DNA of 64,000 nucleotides from Acidobacteriota bacterium. GTDB taxonomy: Bacteria; Acidobacteriota; Terriglobia; Terriglobales; Acidobacteriaceae. A program made the translations under genes and the position numbers. The stretch lies in NCBI GenBank assembly GCA_013289685.1, contig JABCZL010000007.1:62001-126000 (forward strand), given 5' to 3'. Of this stretch, positions 1 through 7,993 are shown in pieces. The notes under the pieces are model-generated. The model was given only the letters and a program-made list of their open reading frames with translations, did not search any database and was not told the origin of the DNA. Within the stretch, counting starts at the first letter, position 1, and every line of letters begins with the position of its first letter.

Positions 1-1217
1 CCGAGAACCCGAATGTCCAGATTAGCTATCGCGTGTTGCGACCCGATGGTTCGGTTTTATGGTTGGAGAAAAGCGCGCGAGCTCTTTTTGACGAGCACGG
101 CAGGATGTTTAGGGTGATCGGGATGGCGGTGGATATCACGGAGCGCAAACGGGCGGATGAGGAGCTACGTCGGAAAGATATGGAACTTTCCGACGCCCAG
201 CGTGTAGCCGGAATCGGGAGCTGGCAGTGGGATATTCAGAACGATGTAGCGATCTGGTCGGAAGAGCTTTACCGGATCGCCGGCCGTGATCCTATGCTGC
301 CAGCGCCTAACTACAAGGAGTGCCCTGGCCTCCTCAGTGCTGAAAGTTGGGAGCGACTGCAACGCGCCGCCGAAGCGACTCTGCGAGACGGAAGACCATA
401 CGAACTCGACCTGGAGATGATCCGACCGGATGGCGCCACAAGATGGGTCACGGCCCGCGCCGAAGCAGTGCGCGATACCACAGGCCGCATCGTCCGGTTA
501 CGTGGCACAACTCAAGATATAACCGAGCGCAAACTGGCGGAAGCGGCCATCTCAAACGTGAGCCGCAGGTTGATTGAGGCCCAGGAGCAGGAGCGCACCC
601 GGATTGCCCGAGAGCTTCACGACGACATTGGTCAACGCCTCGCACTGCTGGCCGTCGAGTTAGAACAACTCCGCCAAGACCCAGAGGATTTGCCTGAAGT
701 CCGCAGCCGTATTGGCGACCTACACAGACAGACCGCCGAGATAGCAACCGACATCCAATCGTTGTCGCACGAGTTGCACTCGGCAAAACTGGAGTATCTG
801 GGCATAGTGGCCGCCATGAGAGGCTTCTGCCAGGAGTTTGGGCAGCAGACGAAGGTGAAGATCGACTTCAAGAGCCACGATTTGCCCGGCCCTTTGCCCC
901 CGGACATTTCTCTTTGTCTCTTCCGAGTTCTGCAAGAGGCCCTGCACAATTCGGCAAAACACAGTGGGGTCCGGCACGTCGAGGTGGCATTGTGGGGGAC
1001 GCCGGATGAGATTCATCTCGCGGTCAGCGATTCAGGCGCGGGTTTTGACAGCAAAGCGGCCAAGGAGAGCCGAGGGCTTGGTCTCACCAGCATGGAAGAG
1101 CGGTTGAAACTGCTGAATGGAACTCTTTCCATCGAATCACAACCCAAGCGCGGTACAACGGTTCACGCTCGCGTGCCCCTCGGCTCAAGAAGCGACTCCA
1201 TGCGTGCGGCTGGGTGA
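1..1217 (+). CDS. PAS-PAS-HisKA_3 sensor histidine kinase, 5' truncated by window edge
   Basis: The reading frame is open to the window edge (in frame from base 3), so the N-terminus lies outside. The visible part holds the end of a PAS/PAC domain (ending DITERK), a complete PAS_3-type domain (nt about 190-525, again ending DITERK), a HisKA_3 dimerisation domain with phospho-acceptor His at nt 618 in RELHDDIGQ, and a HATPase_c domain (N-box around LFRVLQEALHNSAKHS, then DSGAGFD and GLGLTSMEER). This is the NarX/UhpB-type kinase architecture that normally phosphorylates a NarL-family response regulator. No regulator follows directly; the next gene is a paralogous kinase ending in a near-identical tail (SDSMRAAG). 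The signal sensed is unknown and no membrane segment is visible in this part. Confidence 0.93.
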   Translation, partial: ENPNVQISYRVLRPDGSVLWLEKSARALFDEHGRMFRVIGMAVDITERKRADEELRRKDMELSDAQRVAGIGSWQWDIQNDVAIWSEELYRIAGRDPMLPAPNYKECPGLLSAESWERLQRAAEATLRDGRPYELDLEMIRPDGATRWVTARAEAVRDTTGRIVRLRGTTQDITERKLAEAAISNVSRRLIEAQEQERTRIARELHDDIGQRLALLAVELEQLRQDPEDLPEVRSRIGDLHRQTAEIATDIQSLSHELHSAKLEYLGIVAAMRGFCQEFGQQTKVKIDFKSHDLPGPLPPDISLCLFRVLQEALHNSAKHSGVRHVEVALWGTPDEIHLAVSDSGAGFDSKAAKESRGLGLTSMEERLKLLNGTLSIESQPKRGTTVHARVPLGSRSDSMRAAG

Positions 1218-1286
1218 CGGACGTAGTAGTTATATCGTGGGGCGGCTCGGCACAGAGTGCGGTCGTATTTGGTTCTGGCAGGAATC

Positions 1287-3365
1287 ATGAGGAAACGATC
1301 CTCGTCGAATCTCGGAATGTGGCTAAGATATTTTTCTTGGCCGATGGCGCTAATCGGAATCGTAATCATCAAAAGCGTCCTTGCAATCGCCGTAAAGCCG
1401 GGCTCGTTCCTGGTTTCGTACAGCGGGATTAGTTATTTCCTGCTCCTGCTTTTGGCGACCAGTTTCGCCGTTCGCAACGGAATACAGAATACGCTGGGAA
1501 GCCGGCCGTTCTGGACATTCCTGGCAATCGGCTACGGCCTCTGGGCGCTGGACCAATGGATTTTTCTGTACTACGAACTTGGTCTGCACATCGAAGTGCC
1601 CGAAAATTCGATTGCCGATCCGGTGCTGTTCCTCCACATCGCACCGTTCATGGCAGCAGTAGCGATTCTGCCACACCGGAATGTATCGGAGCGCAGAATC
1701 TACCGGACGATCTTGAACTCTCTTTCCTTATTGTTCTTTTGGGGCTTCCTTTATGGGTATACGGTCTTTCCTTACCAGTACCTGTTCTCAAGCGCCAGGT
1801 CGCCCAGTTACGCCTTCCGCTTTGACATTCTCTACCTGTTGGAGAATTTAGCACTGGTTTTGGTGGTAGGTATTTTGAGCCTTCGTGTGGAAGCTCCCTG
1901 GAAGTCAATCTATCTTCATCTGTTAGGAGCAACTTCGCTGTACACCTTAAGTTCTGCAGCCACCAATCTTGCAATTGACTCGGGAGGTTATGTCAACGGC
2001 AAGCTGTATGGTCTGGGTCTGACCGCCTCTGTCTGCTGGTTTGTGTGGATCCCCCTACGCGCACGGCAGGTACCGGGAGCTGTAGTAAAAGCAACCCGTT
2101 CTGACGGTAGCCGAGGCTCGCACGCGTCGGCTTGGGCGATGCTTGCGGTTTTGATGATCTCCATCCCTATGGTGGGGGAGTTGTTCCAGCGGAATGAGAA
2201 CACCGGTATGAGGACGCTGCGCTTGCTGGTCGCAACCGTTGCGATCGTTGGTCTGGCGAGTGCCGCTTATATAAAGGAATTTCTTGCCAGACGCGGGCTG
2301 GCTTCCCGCGTCGGTGTGGCCAACGATAGGCTCCGTCTGGCTATGGACTCGGCCAGATCAGTGGCCTGGGATTGGGACGTGAGAAGCGGACGAGATCAAT
2401 GGTTCGGCGACTTGAAAACGATCTTCGGAATCCCGTCCGATACTTACGTCGGGCACGTTGAGGATTTCCGTCGGCGCGTACACCCGGACGATCAAAGTCA
2501 GGTCTGGAAAGCGGTGAGTAATGCCATGCACGGCCACCAGCCGTATGCCGCGGAATTCAGGATCCTGTGGGCGGACGGGACTGTACGCTGGGTCGACGCT
2601 AAAGGAAAATTCTATTACTCGCGAGATGGTCGCCCCGAGCGCATGTTGGGCATGGCGGTGGACATTACCGAGCGCAAACAGGCGGAAGAAGCCCTATCCC
2701 GTGCAACCCGCAGAGCAATTGAGGCAGAAGAACGCGAACATAACCGGATCGCGAGAGACCTTCACGAGGACATCGGTCAGCGCCTTGCTTTGTCGGCGAT
2801 TGAGATCGACAAACTCAAAACAGACTTTCCCAACCAGACTCAAGAAATTCGCAGCCGCATGGACGCGGTGTGGCAGCAGACCTTGGAGATATTGTCCGAT
2901 GTCAAAGCTTCGGCCCACGAATTGCACTCTCCAAGACTGGAATATCTTGGCATCGCAGAGGTCATGAGATGCTTTTGCAAAGAGTTCGGCGACCGGAAGA
3001 AAGTAGCGATTGACTTCACGAGCCGCGGTCTACCCAGCCTCGTACCGCCGGACGTTTCCATATGCCTCTTCCGCGTTCTGCAGGAAGCGCTGCACAACGG
3101 AGTGGAGCACAGTGGCGTGCGAGACTTTGAAGTGCAGTTGTGGGGGATATCGGATGAGATTCATCTTATGGTTCGCGATGCCGGCGCAGGCTTTGACCTC
3201 GAAGCGGCAAGGAAGGGCCAGGGGCTCGGTCTCATCAGAATGGAGGAGCGACTGAAACTGGTGAAGGGAACGTTTTCGATCGAATCACAACCCAAGAGCG
3301 GAACCACCGTCCAGGCTCGCGTGTCTCTCAGTTCGGGAAGCGACTCCATGCGCGCGGCGGGGTAG
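1287..3365 (+). CDS. Membrane-bound PAS/HisKA_3 sensor histidine kinase
   Basis: About 692 aa. The first 350 residues hold roughly eight or nine hydrophobic segments, an integral-membrane sensor of no family I recognise. A PAS_3 domain follows (ending DITERKQAEEAL), then HisKA_3 with His493 in RDLHEDIGQRLAL, and a HATPase_c domain (VLQEALHNGVEHS, DAGAGFD, GLGLIRMEERL). The cytoplasmic half is strongly similar to the kinase just upstream, including the shared C-terminal SDSMRAAG, so the pair probably arose by tandem duplication with exchange of the sensor. I prefer ATG 1287, which has an AGGA close by; GTG 1257 would add ten residues. The partner is probably one of the NarL-type regulators in this window, but that is inference. 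Confidence 0.93.
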   Translation: MRKRSSSNLGMWLRYFSWPMALIGIVIIKSVLAIAVKPGSFLVSYSGISYFLLLLLATSFAVRNGIQNTLGSRPFWTFLAIGYGLWALDQWIFLYYELGLHIEVPENSIADPVLFLHIAPFMAAVAILPHRNVSERRIYRTILNSLSLLFFWGFLYGYTVFPYQYLFSSARSPSYAFRFDILYLLENLALVLVVGILSLRVEAPWKSIYLHLLGATSLYTLSSAATNLAIDSGGYVNGKLYGLGLTASVCWFVWIPLRARQVPGAVVKATRSDGSRGSHASAWAMLAVLMISIPMVGELFQRNENTGMRTLRLLVATVAIVGLASAAYIKEFLARRGLASRVGVANDRLRLAMDSARSVAWDWDVRSGRDQWFGDLKTIFGIPSDTYVGHVEDFRRRVHPDDQSQVWKAVSNAMHGHQPYAAEFRILWADGTVRWVDAKGKFYYSRDGRPERMLGMAVDITERKQAEEALSRATRRAIEAEEREHNRIARDLHEDIGQRLALSAIEIDKLKTDFPNQTQEIRSRMDAVWQQTLEILSDVKASAHELHSPRLEYLGIAEVMRCFCKEFGDRKKVAIDFTSRGLPSLVPPDVSICLFRVLQEALHNGVEHSGVRDFEVQLWGISDEIHLMVRDAGAGFDLEAARKGQGLGLIRMEERLKLVKGTFSIESQPKSGTTVQARVSLSSGSDSMRAAG

Positions 3366-3420
3366 GAACACTGAAGTCGTGCAGCCAACTACTGCTGGTC
3401 CCGGAACTTGGCAGCGTAAG

Positions 3421-3454
3421 TCGGAACACACCTATCGGAACACACCTGGGTGTG
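3421..3454. repeat. 14-bp tandem repeat running into a palindrome
   Basis: TCGGAACACACCTA at 3421-3434 is repeated, minus its last base, at 3435-3447. The second copy runs into the palindrome CACACC-TG-GGTGTG at 3441-3454. It lies 174 bases upstream of the small CxxC protein gene and could be an operator, but nothing else supports this. Confidence 0.5.
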
Positions 3455-3627
3455 AGGGAAAGCACGTTTTACGGTGCTCCCCGTCACCGCTGGATCAACA
3501 TCAAATCCCCGAGACTTAGATTGATTGGATCCCCGTTTGGAGGCCTGCACGCGTTTCAACAGGGGGCCACGGTTGCTGAGGAAATCACAGAAATGAGGCC
3601 CGGCTCTGAAGCGCGGGGAAGACAGTT

Positions 3628-3828
3628 ATGTCGTGTAAATCGTGTGCGTCAGAAAACCAGACGGAGCTTGGCGCTGAGATTAACATTCATTTTCCCGGCC
3701 GGAAAGGTCTGGACAAGCCCGCCCTGATGATATTCCCAAAGCTCTTGGTTTGCTTAGATTGCGGCTTTACGCAGTTTCCGTTTCCAGAAGCCGAGTTGCG
3801 CGCTGTAGAGCGGGATGTCGCGGCGTAG
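3628..3828 (+). CDS. Small CxxC (zinc-ribbon-like) protein, copy A
   Basis: A 66-residue protein with two cysteine pairs, MSCKSC at the N-terminus and CLDCGF near residue 43, spaced as in a small zinc ribbon. Between them is a conserved stretch ending FPKLLVCLDCG. Two paralogs occur in this window (23208-23472 and 33579-33845) with the same layout: CxxC, a variable strand-rich part, FPKLLVCLDCG or a variant, and a C-terminal helix with an E-L pair. All three sit beside a response-regulator gene. Here the neighbour is the receiver-MEDS gene on the opposite strand, convergent and 23 nt away. The start ATG 3628 places CxxC at residues 3-6, as in the paralogs. Function unknown; metal binding is inferred from the cysteines alone. 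Confidence 0.75.
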   Translation: MSCKSCASENQTELGAEINIHFPGRKGLDKPALMIFPKLLVCLDCGFTQFPFPEAELRAVERDVAA

Positions 3829-3851
3829 TTTTTCGGGCTGTCTGATGACCT

Positions 3852-4871
3852 TCAGCGGGAACAAACGACGGAGTGTTCTGCGCAGATTCTCTCGTAGATG
3901 TGGTTCTCCTGTTCGCGCTGAAGCGGTTTCAACACATATCCGCAGAGAATATCAATATTGCAGGTCCTAGCCATCTCGTCCCAGAGATGTTCCAGTTGAA
4001 CTGCCGCATCCGCGTTCCCCTGAGCCCAGAGTGTAGGTGCGCATTCGCCACAGGCGGAAACCCGGGGAAGCTCACCTTTCGCCGATTTAGACGCGACGGT
4101 GATTAGATCGCTCGCGACTTTCACGAATCGAACCGGGTCGGGCAGATCGTTCGCCATGAAGGTCGAGAGCGTCTCGGCAACGTCCAACGGGATGTACTTC
4201 CCCTGTTCGACGGCGGCACCGATATTCACACCCTGGGCCTGCAATGTCTGAAACAGATGGTTCCGGTGCGACTCGGTCGCGACCACGATGACCGCTTCTC
4301 CGGCGTTGAGGGCTGTTGCGATGAAGCGAGCAAATCCAACGAGAAAGGCTTCATCATCGGGGTAGAATTGAACCGCATGGCTGCGCGTGAGTTCACCTTT
4401 TACTGGTGCAGGCGATGGGAAGGTCTCCTCGCGGTCGAGGTCGGGAAGGTCCGCAGCGTCGGTGGAATCTTGACCCCGTATTCCCCTGCTGACAAACTTC
4501 CTGCCCTGACAAACCGCTTCCACGGCGGCTAACAATTCGCTTCCGGCATGTGCTTTAACAACGTAGCCCTGTACCCCCAAGCTGAAAACTTCTTGAACCA
4601 CAGCGGCAGATGACTCCTGGGTCAGAACGAGTATCTTGGTGGCGGGGGAGAGCTTGCTGATTCGTCGAGCGGCTTCGATACCATTCAGTGTTGGCAGCCC
4701 AATATCGAGGACAATCAAATCGGGTCGCAGTTCTTCAGCTTTCTGCACCGCTTCCAGCCCGTCTGAAGCCTCGCCGACGACCTGGAATTCCACTCTTTTC
4801 CCCAGGGTCGAACATACGAATCGCCGAAACGGTTCGTAATCATCGACCACCAGAACCCGAACCGACGACAT
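3852..4871 (-). CDS. Response regulator: receiver fused to a MEDS domain
   Basis: About 339 aa. Residues 1-120 form a receiver with the acidic pair DD (10-11), phospho-acceptor Asp56 (VLDIGLP) and Lys in YVVKAH. It belongs to the FRRFVCSTL-type receivers found twice more here (24239-24652, 35739-36137). After a linker comes a MEDS-type domain (HAVQFYPDDEAFLVGFARFI onward, about 165-335), the domain of DcmR-like sensors and of some anti-sigma-type regulators. There is no DNA-binding domain, so output is probably by protein interaction. I start at ATG 4871 because the paralogs begin identically (MSSxR); an upstream in-frame ATG at 4976 would add 35 residues without similarity. It is convergent with the small CxxC gene. 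Confidence 0.88.
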   Translation of the reverse strand: MSSVRVLVVDDYEPFRRFVCSTLGKRVEFQVVGEASDGLEAVQKAEELRPDLIVLDIGLPTLNGIEAARRISKLSPATKILVLTQESSAAVVQEVFSLGVQGYVVKAHAGSELLAAVEAVCQGRKFVSRGIRGQDSTDAADLPDLDREETFPSPAPVKGELTRSHAVQFYPDDEAFLVGFARFIATALNAGEAVIVVATESHRNHLFQTLQAQGVNIGAAVEQGKYIPLDVAETLSTFMANDLPDPVRFVKVASDLITVASKSAKGELPRVSACGECAPTLWAQGNADAAVQLEHLWDEMARTCNIDILCGYVLKPLQREQENHIYERICAEHSVVCSR

Positions 4872-5082
4872 GCTTCGCTCACCGTCAGCTGATGGCGTTT
4901 TTTGAGGGGGCATTGCAGTCCAGTACCAAACCGCACACTTCTCCGCTTCGGGGAAGAATGATACCTCAAACCCCACTCGCGGGAATGTTCAATTTTGAGC
5001 AGTGATGGGATTGCTGTGGAAAAATCCGAGTCCGCCTCGCACGACCTGGACCTTATTCCTTACTCCTATTGAAAGGCTCCGG

Positions 5083-5793
5083 TCACTGCGTTGACTTCCG
5101 GTATCCGGAGTTGGTTACGTTAACCGAAAGATTCTTCGCTTTGGCAATGAGAACCTCGGTGGCCGGGTATCCCGTACCGTCCTGCAGGGACGAGAAGCGA
5201 ACATTCAGGCTGACTGCGTCTTTGGCGTCGTTCAGGTAGGTGGCCACGGTCAGTCCAACCAGCCGGTTGCTGGCGGGGTCGACTTCCACGGACAGCAGGT
5301 CGCCAGGCTTGTCATAGCCGCTCAGGTTCAAGCGCGCCCCTCTACCCGCCCCCGGCAGGTCGAGGCTGATCTTGCCCGCGTCCTTCACGGCCTGGATTCT
5401 CGCAGGGTCGGGGGGAACGTAGACCTTCACCAGCGCCACCGCCTGCTTCATGTAGTCCGTCAGCTCTTCCTTTTTGTTCTCGATGATGCGGCCCCTCAGC
5501 CCACGCTTCTTTTCCGGGGGCGGCGACGCTGACACCGGGACTTTCTGTAACGAGCCCTCAGCGCCGTAATAACATTGCTTCTGCTGCCGCGATTTTTCCT
5601 CGCCCTTGAGGCTGATCACCGTGGTCTCGATCCATTCATACTGCCGGATGCTCTGCTGGTCGCGGGCCACGGTTTGCTTGAGCGCAACCACCCGTTGCTG
5701 AACCTCGGGCGACTGGGACCTCACACTCGCGGGCGCCAGCACCAAGGTGATGCCGCAGGCGGCCCACGCGAGGTTGGATCTCGATCTTGTCAT
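5083..5793 (-). CDS. Secreted protein, paralog of the gene upstream
   Basis: 236 aa with an N-terminal signal peptide (basic MTRSRSN, hydrophobic core, cleavage near SVRSQ). The mature part matches the next gene upstream (5837-6556) throughout: Q(Y/Q)EW or YTW, then ISLKGEEK, a proline-rich bend, RGR or GRLKQ, KKEE, YVPPD, and an SL-DGT-Y motif near the C-terminus. The two genes are head to tail, 43 bp apart, and probably one transcript. This family of periplasmic proteins recurs in Acidobacteria as conserved hypotheticals. The beta-rich pattern suggests a LolA-like or other lipid-binding fold, but I cannot show that. Confidence 0.8.
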   Translation of the reverse strand: MTRSRSNLAWAACGITLVLAPASVRSQSPEVQQRVVALKQTVARDQQSIRQYEWIETTVISLKGEEKSRQQKQCYYGAEGSLQKVPVSASPPPEKKRGLRGRIIENKKEELTDYMKQAVALVKVYVPPDPARIQAVKDAGKISLDLPGAGRGARLNLSGYDKPGDLLSVEVDPASNRLVGLTVATYLNDAKDAVSLNVRFSSLQDGTGYPATEVLIAKAKNLSVNVTNSGYRKSTQ

Positions 5794-5836
5794 GCGGTGT
5801 CTCCCTTGCGCCGCGTACTACCGGGTGAACCAAAGC

Positions 5837-6556
5837 TCAGACATGCTGATAGTTCGCGTTCTGAATCGCAATGTTCAATTGCTTGCTGACTCCGTCGATT
5901 ACCAGATTGGCGACGTGGTTTGTTCCATCCGGCAGGCTGCTGAACTGGACCGTCAGGTTCATCGCGTCCTTTGGGTCGTCCATGTAGGAGGAAATCTGAA
6001 CTCGGAGAAGCGCTTTCTTGGTCTTATCAAAAACCAGGGCCATCGAATCTTGAGGCTTCAAGTAGTTGTGAATGACCAGTTGAAGCTCACTGGGAGCGCC
6101 AGCCGGGCCGATCGAGATGTTCCCCTTCGCAAAAGCCTGCTGCAGCAGATCTTTGTCTGGTGGCACATACTGCTGCGCCAACGCCCTCATCTGGTTCGCG
6201 TAGTCTTTGTACTCTTCTGTCTTCTTTGCAACAACGTGCTGCTTCAGACGTCCCCCAGAAGGAGGAGGAGGGGGCGGGTCAAGCGAAGTCTTTTGGGGCT
6301 TAAAATCTGGACCGAGGCGCACTTGGAAGTGCTCCTGCTTTTTCTCTTCACCTTTCAGACTGATCGTGACCTGTTCGTTCCAGGTGTACTGCGCGAGGGA
6401 CTGCTTGTTCTTTGCCATGGACTGTTGAATATCCGCGACATACTGCTGCAGTTCCGGATTTTGTGCGGTCGCGAAGGGGATTAATACCGGGCCGGTCAAG
6501 AGAACAAACAGGGCTGGTAGGGTGGTACCGCGAATGTGCCTGGCTACGTTTTTCAT
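5837..6556 (-). CDS. Secreted protein of the same paralogous family
   Basis: About 239 aa starting at ATG 6556 (MKNVARHIRG), which gives a normal signal peptide ending near ATAQN; the frame is open for 35 more codons upstream but those residues do not look like a leader. The mature protein has an N-terminal helix (ELQQYVADIQQSMAKNKQSL), an ISLKGEEKK strand, a run of prolines (DPPPPPPSG), KKTEEYKDY and a C-terminal LPDGTNHVANL strand pair. It is the first gene of a two-gene unit with its paralog. A TGTC-N6-TACA dyad 100 bp upstream (6656-6669) may be its operator. Function unknown. Confidence 0.8.
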   Translation of the reverse strand: MKNVARHIRGTTLPALFVLLTGPVLIPFATAQNPELQQYVADIQQSMAKNKQSLAQYTWNEQVTISLKGEEKKQEHFQVRLGPDFKPQKTSLDPPPPPPSGGRLKQHVVAKKTEEYKDYANQMRALAQQYVPPDKDLLQQAFAKGNISIGPAGAPSELQLVIHNYLKPQDSMALVFDKTKKALLRVQISSYMDDPKDAMNLTVQFSSLPDGTNHVANLVIDGVSKQLNIAIQNANYQHV

Positions 6557-6655
6557 GTGTCCTCGAGATGAAATTCGCACATAGCTTGGCTGGGCGAGCT
6601 GAGCCGAAGCTATTTCTAATTCGTTAGTCGACTCTGCGTACGCCTGCTCGGCAAC

Positions 6656-6669
6656 TGTCACTTGTTACA
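6656..6669. promoter_or_regulatory. TGTC-N6-TACA dyad upstream of the secreted pair
   Basis: TGTC-ACTTGT-TACA, an imperfect copy of the TGTC-N6-GACA operator found repeatedly here. Read towards the minus-strand genes, the hexamer 24 nt downstream is TCGACT, a poor match to TAnnnT. It lies 100 bp before ATG 6556. Weak candidate. Confidence 0.35.
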
Positions 6670-6728
6670 GGGCATGCAAAATCTGGGAATGCGCAAGGCT
6701 CGCGCTGCAAAGAAGATAGCCCGCATTG

Positions 6729-7940
6729 TCAGAATGCCTCGCCAACGCCCATGCTCCAGGTCCAGCTGTCCCTTCCCCGGGCGAAGTCAGTGCGAAGATT
6801 GACGTGATACTTTTTACTCAGTTCAAATCTTGGACCTCCGCCCACGTCAGGCAGGAAGTGATCGCTCTTGAAGAGTATTTGACTCGAACCAGGGATCACT
6901 TCGCCAACGCCCCCGAATGCAGCCAGGCCAAACCCTTTCGGTAGTGTCAGGCGATACTCCACCTGGGTAGTGGACATGTAACGGTCGAGGTACTTGCCGG
7001 GCGTATATCCCCGCAGTTCGTTTTTCGTTCCATAGACGCAATTCCCGTAGAAAGGGGGCTGCCCGGCGGTGGCACAGGCAAAGAAATCGAAGGCCAGAAC
7101 CTGATTCTTGCTTAGACTGTGGTACTTGTTGAAGGTGAGCCTGTACGCTTGAAACGAGAATTTGCTGCCGAGCGATTGCATGAAGAAGTCGGATGTGAAT
7201 TCCAGCTTTTCTCCAGCGACCGGGTAGAACTGATTTGGGCGTGTGTCGCGGATCAGCCGCAGGCCCAAAGCTCGCAGCGTGGTGTGGACTCCGAGGTTCG
7301 ACGGCAGAGGAGGAAGTTGACTGTTGGTTGGGGTCACCGAAACAAACGACTGCCCTGTCCAAAATCGCGGCCCAATGAAGACTTTCCACCAGAGCCTGCG
7401 CAAGATTTCAGCACGGAAAACGTGACCGGTTTGCGTCAACGGCAGCTTCAGCCCGGCGGCGATGCCGCTGCCGTAGAGGTCGTAGTTCACGTTACCGTGA
7501 GCATAGAGAGACGTGATTTCATAGGTGTTCTCCTTCATATAGAGGTCTGCGCCGACGCCGAAACCGCGACTCCCGTTGTTGGTGAAAAGACCTGCCGCGC
7601 CTATGGTCGATGGGGGAGAAATCTTGTCGTGCGTGCTGAAGGGAAAGATGTAGCCCAGACCGGGGACGATCCCGACACCGACGGTCGGGCTCGAAATTGG
7701 AAGAGGAGCGGGAACAAGCGCGCCGCGATGGGTGGTGCTCTTTTTCTTAGTTTTTTCCGGTTCCGACTTAATCGCTGCTGCTGGTGGCTTATCAACCTCT
7801 GCCTGTTCTTGGGGATTCGATGATTTGATGTCCGAGATTTGAGCAGGCGGGGATTGCGCATGAAGGTTCAAGGCCCAGAGTGAAGGAAACATCGCACAAG
7901 CGAGGCAGGCTAGAACTGCCCCGTGACAAGAACTGCCCAA
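6729..7940 (-). CDS. BamA/TamA-family (Omp85) outer-membrane beta-barrel
   Basis: About 400 aa. A signal peptide ends near NLHAQS, followed by a short charged, Pro/Lys-rich segment (TKKKSTTHRG) and then a beta-barrel. The barrel carries the Omp85 signature ELRGY with the following GKYLDR, an FGLAAFGGVGEV strand, a penultimate VNLRTDFA strand and a C-terminal Phe (GVGEAF), all typical of bacterial surface antigen D15. No POTRA domains are present, so this is a barrel-only member. The start is uncertain: TTG 7940 gives a plausible signal peptide, while ATG 7892 would cut into it. It is the third gene after the FGE-like and barrel genes, 53 bp from the previous stop, so probably the same operon. 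Confidence 0.82.
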   Translation of the reverse strand: MGSSCHGAVLACLACAMFPSLWALNLHAQSPPAQISDIKSSNPQEQAEVDKPPAAAIKSEPEKTKKKSTTHRGALVPAPLPISSPTVGVGIVPGLGYIFPFSTHDKISPPSTIGAAGLFTNNGSRGFGVGADLYMKENTYEITSLYAHGNVNYDLYGSGIAAGLKLPLTQTGHVFRAEILRRLWWKVFIGPRFWTGQSFVSVTPTNSQLPPLPSNLGVHTTLRALGLRLIRDTRPNQFYPVAGEKLEFTSDFFMQSLGSKFSFQAYRLTFNKYHSLSKNQVLAFDFFACATAGQPPFYGNCVYGTKNELRGYTPGKYLDRYMSTTQVEYRLTLPKGFGLAAFGGVGEVIPGSSQILFKSDHFLPDVGGGPRFELSKKYHVNLRTDFARGRDSWTWSMGVGEAF

Positions 7941-7993
7941 TCGAACGAGATGCAGCGCCTCCCTGACCCAGCCAGAGTCGTGATGAGCTTGTG

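Noticed and set aside
5747-6484. Plus-strand frame of 245 codons across the secreted-protein pair
   Set aside because: Antisense to two paralogs with signal peptides that match one another; a GC artefact.
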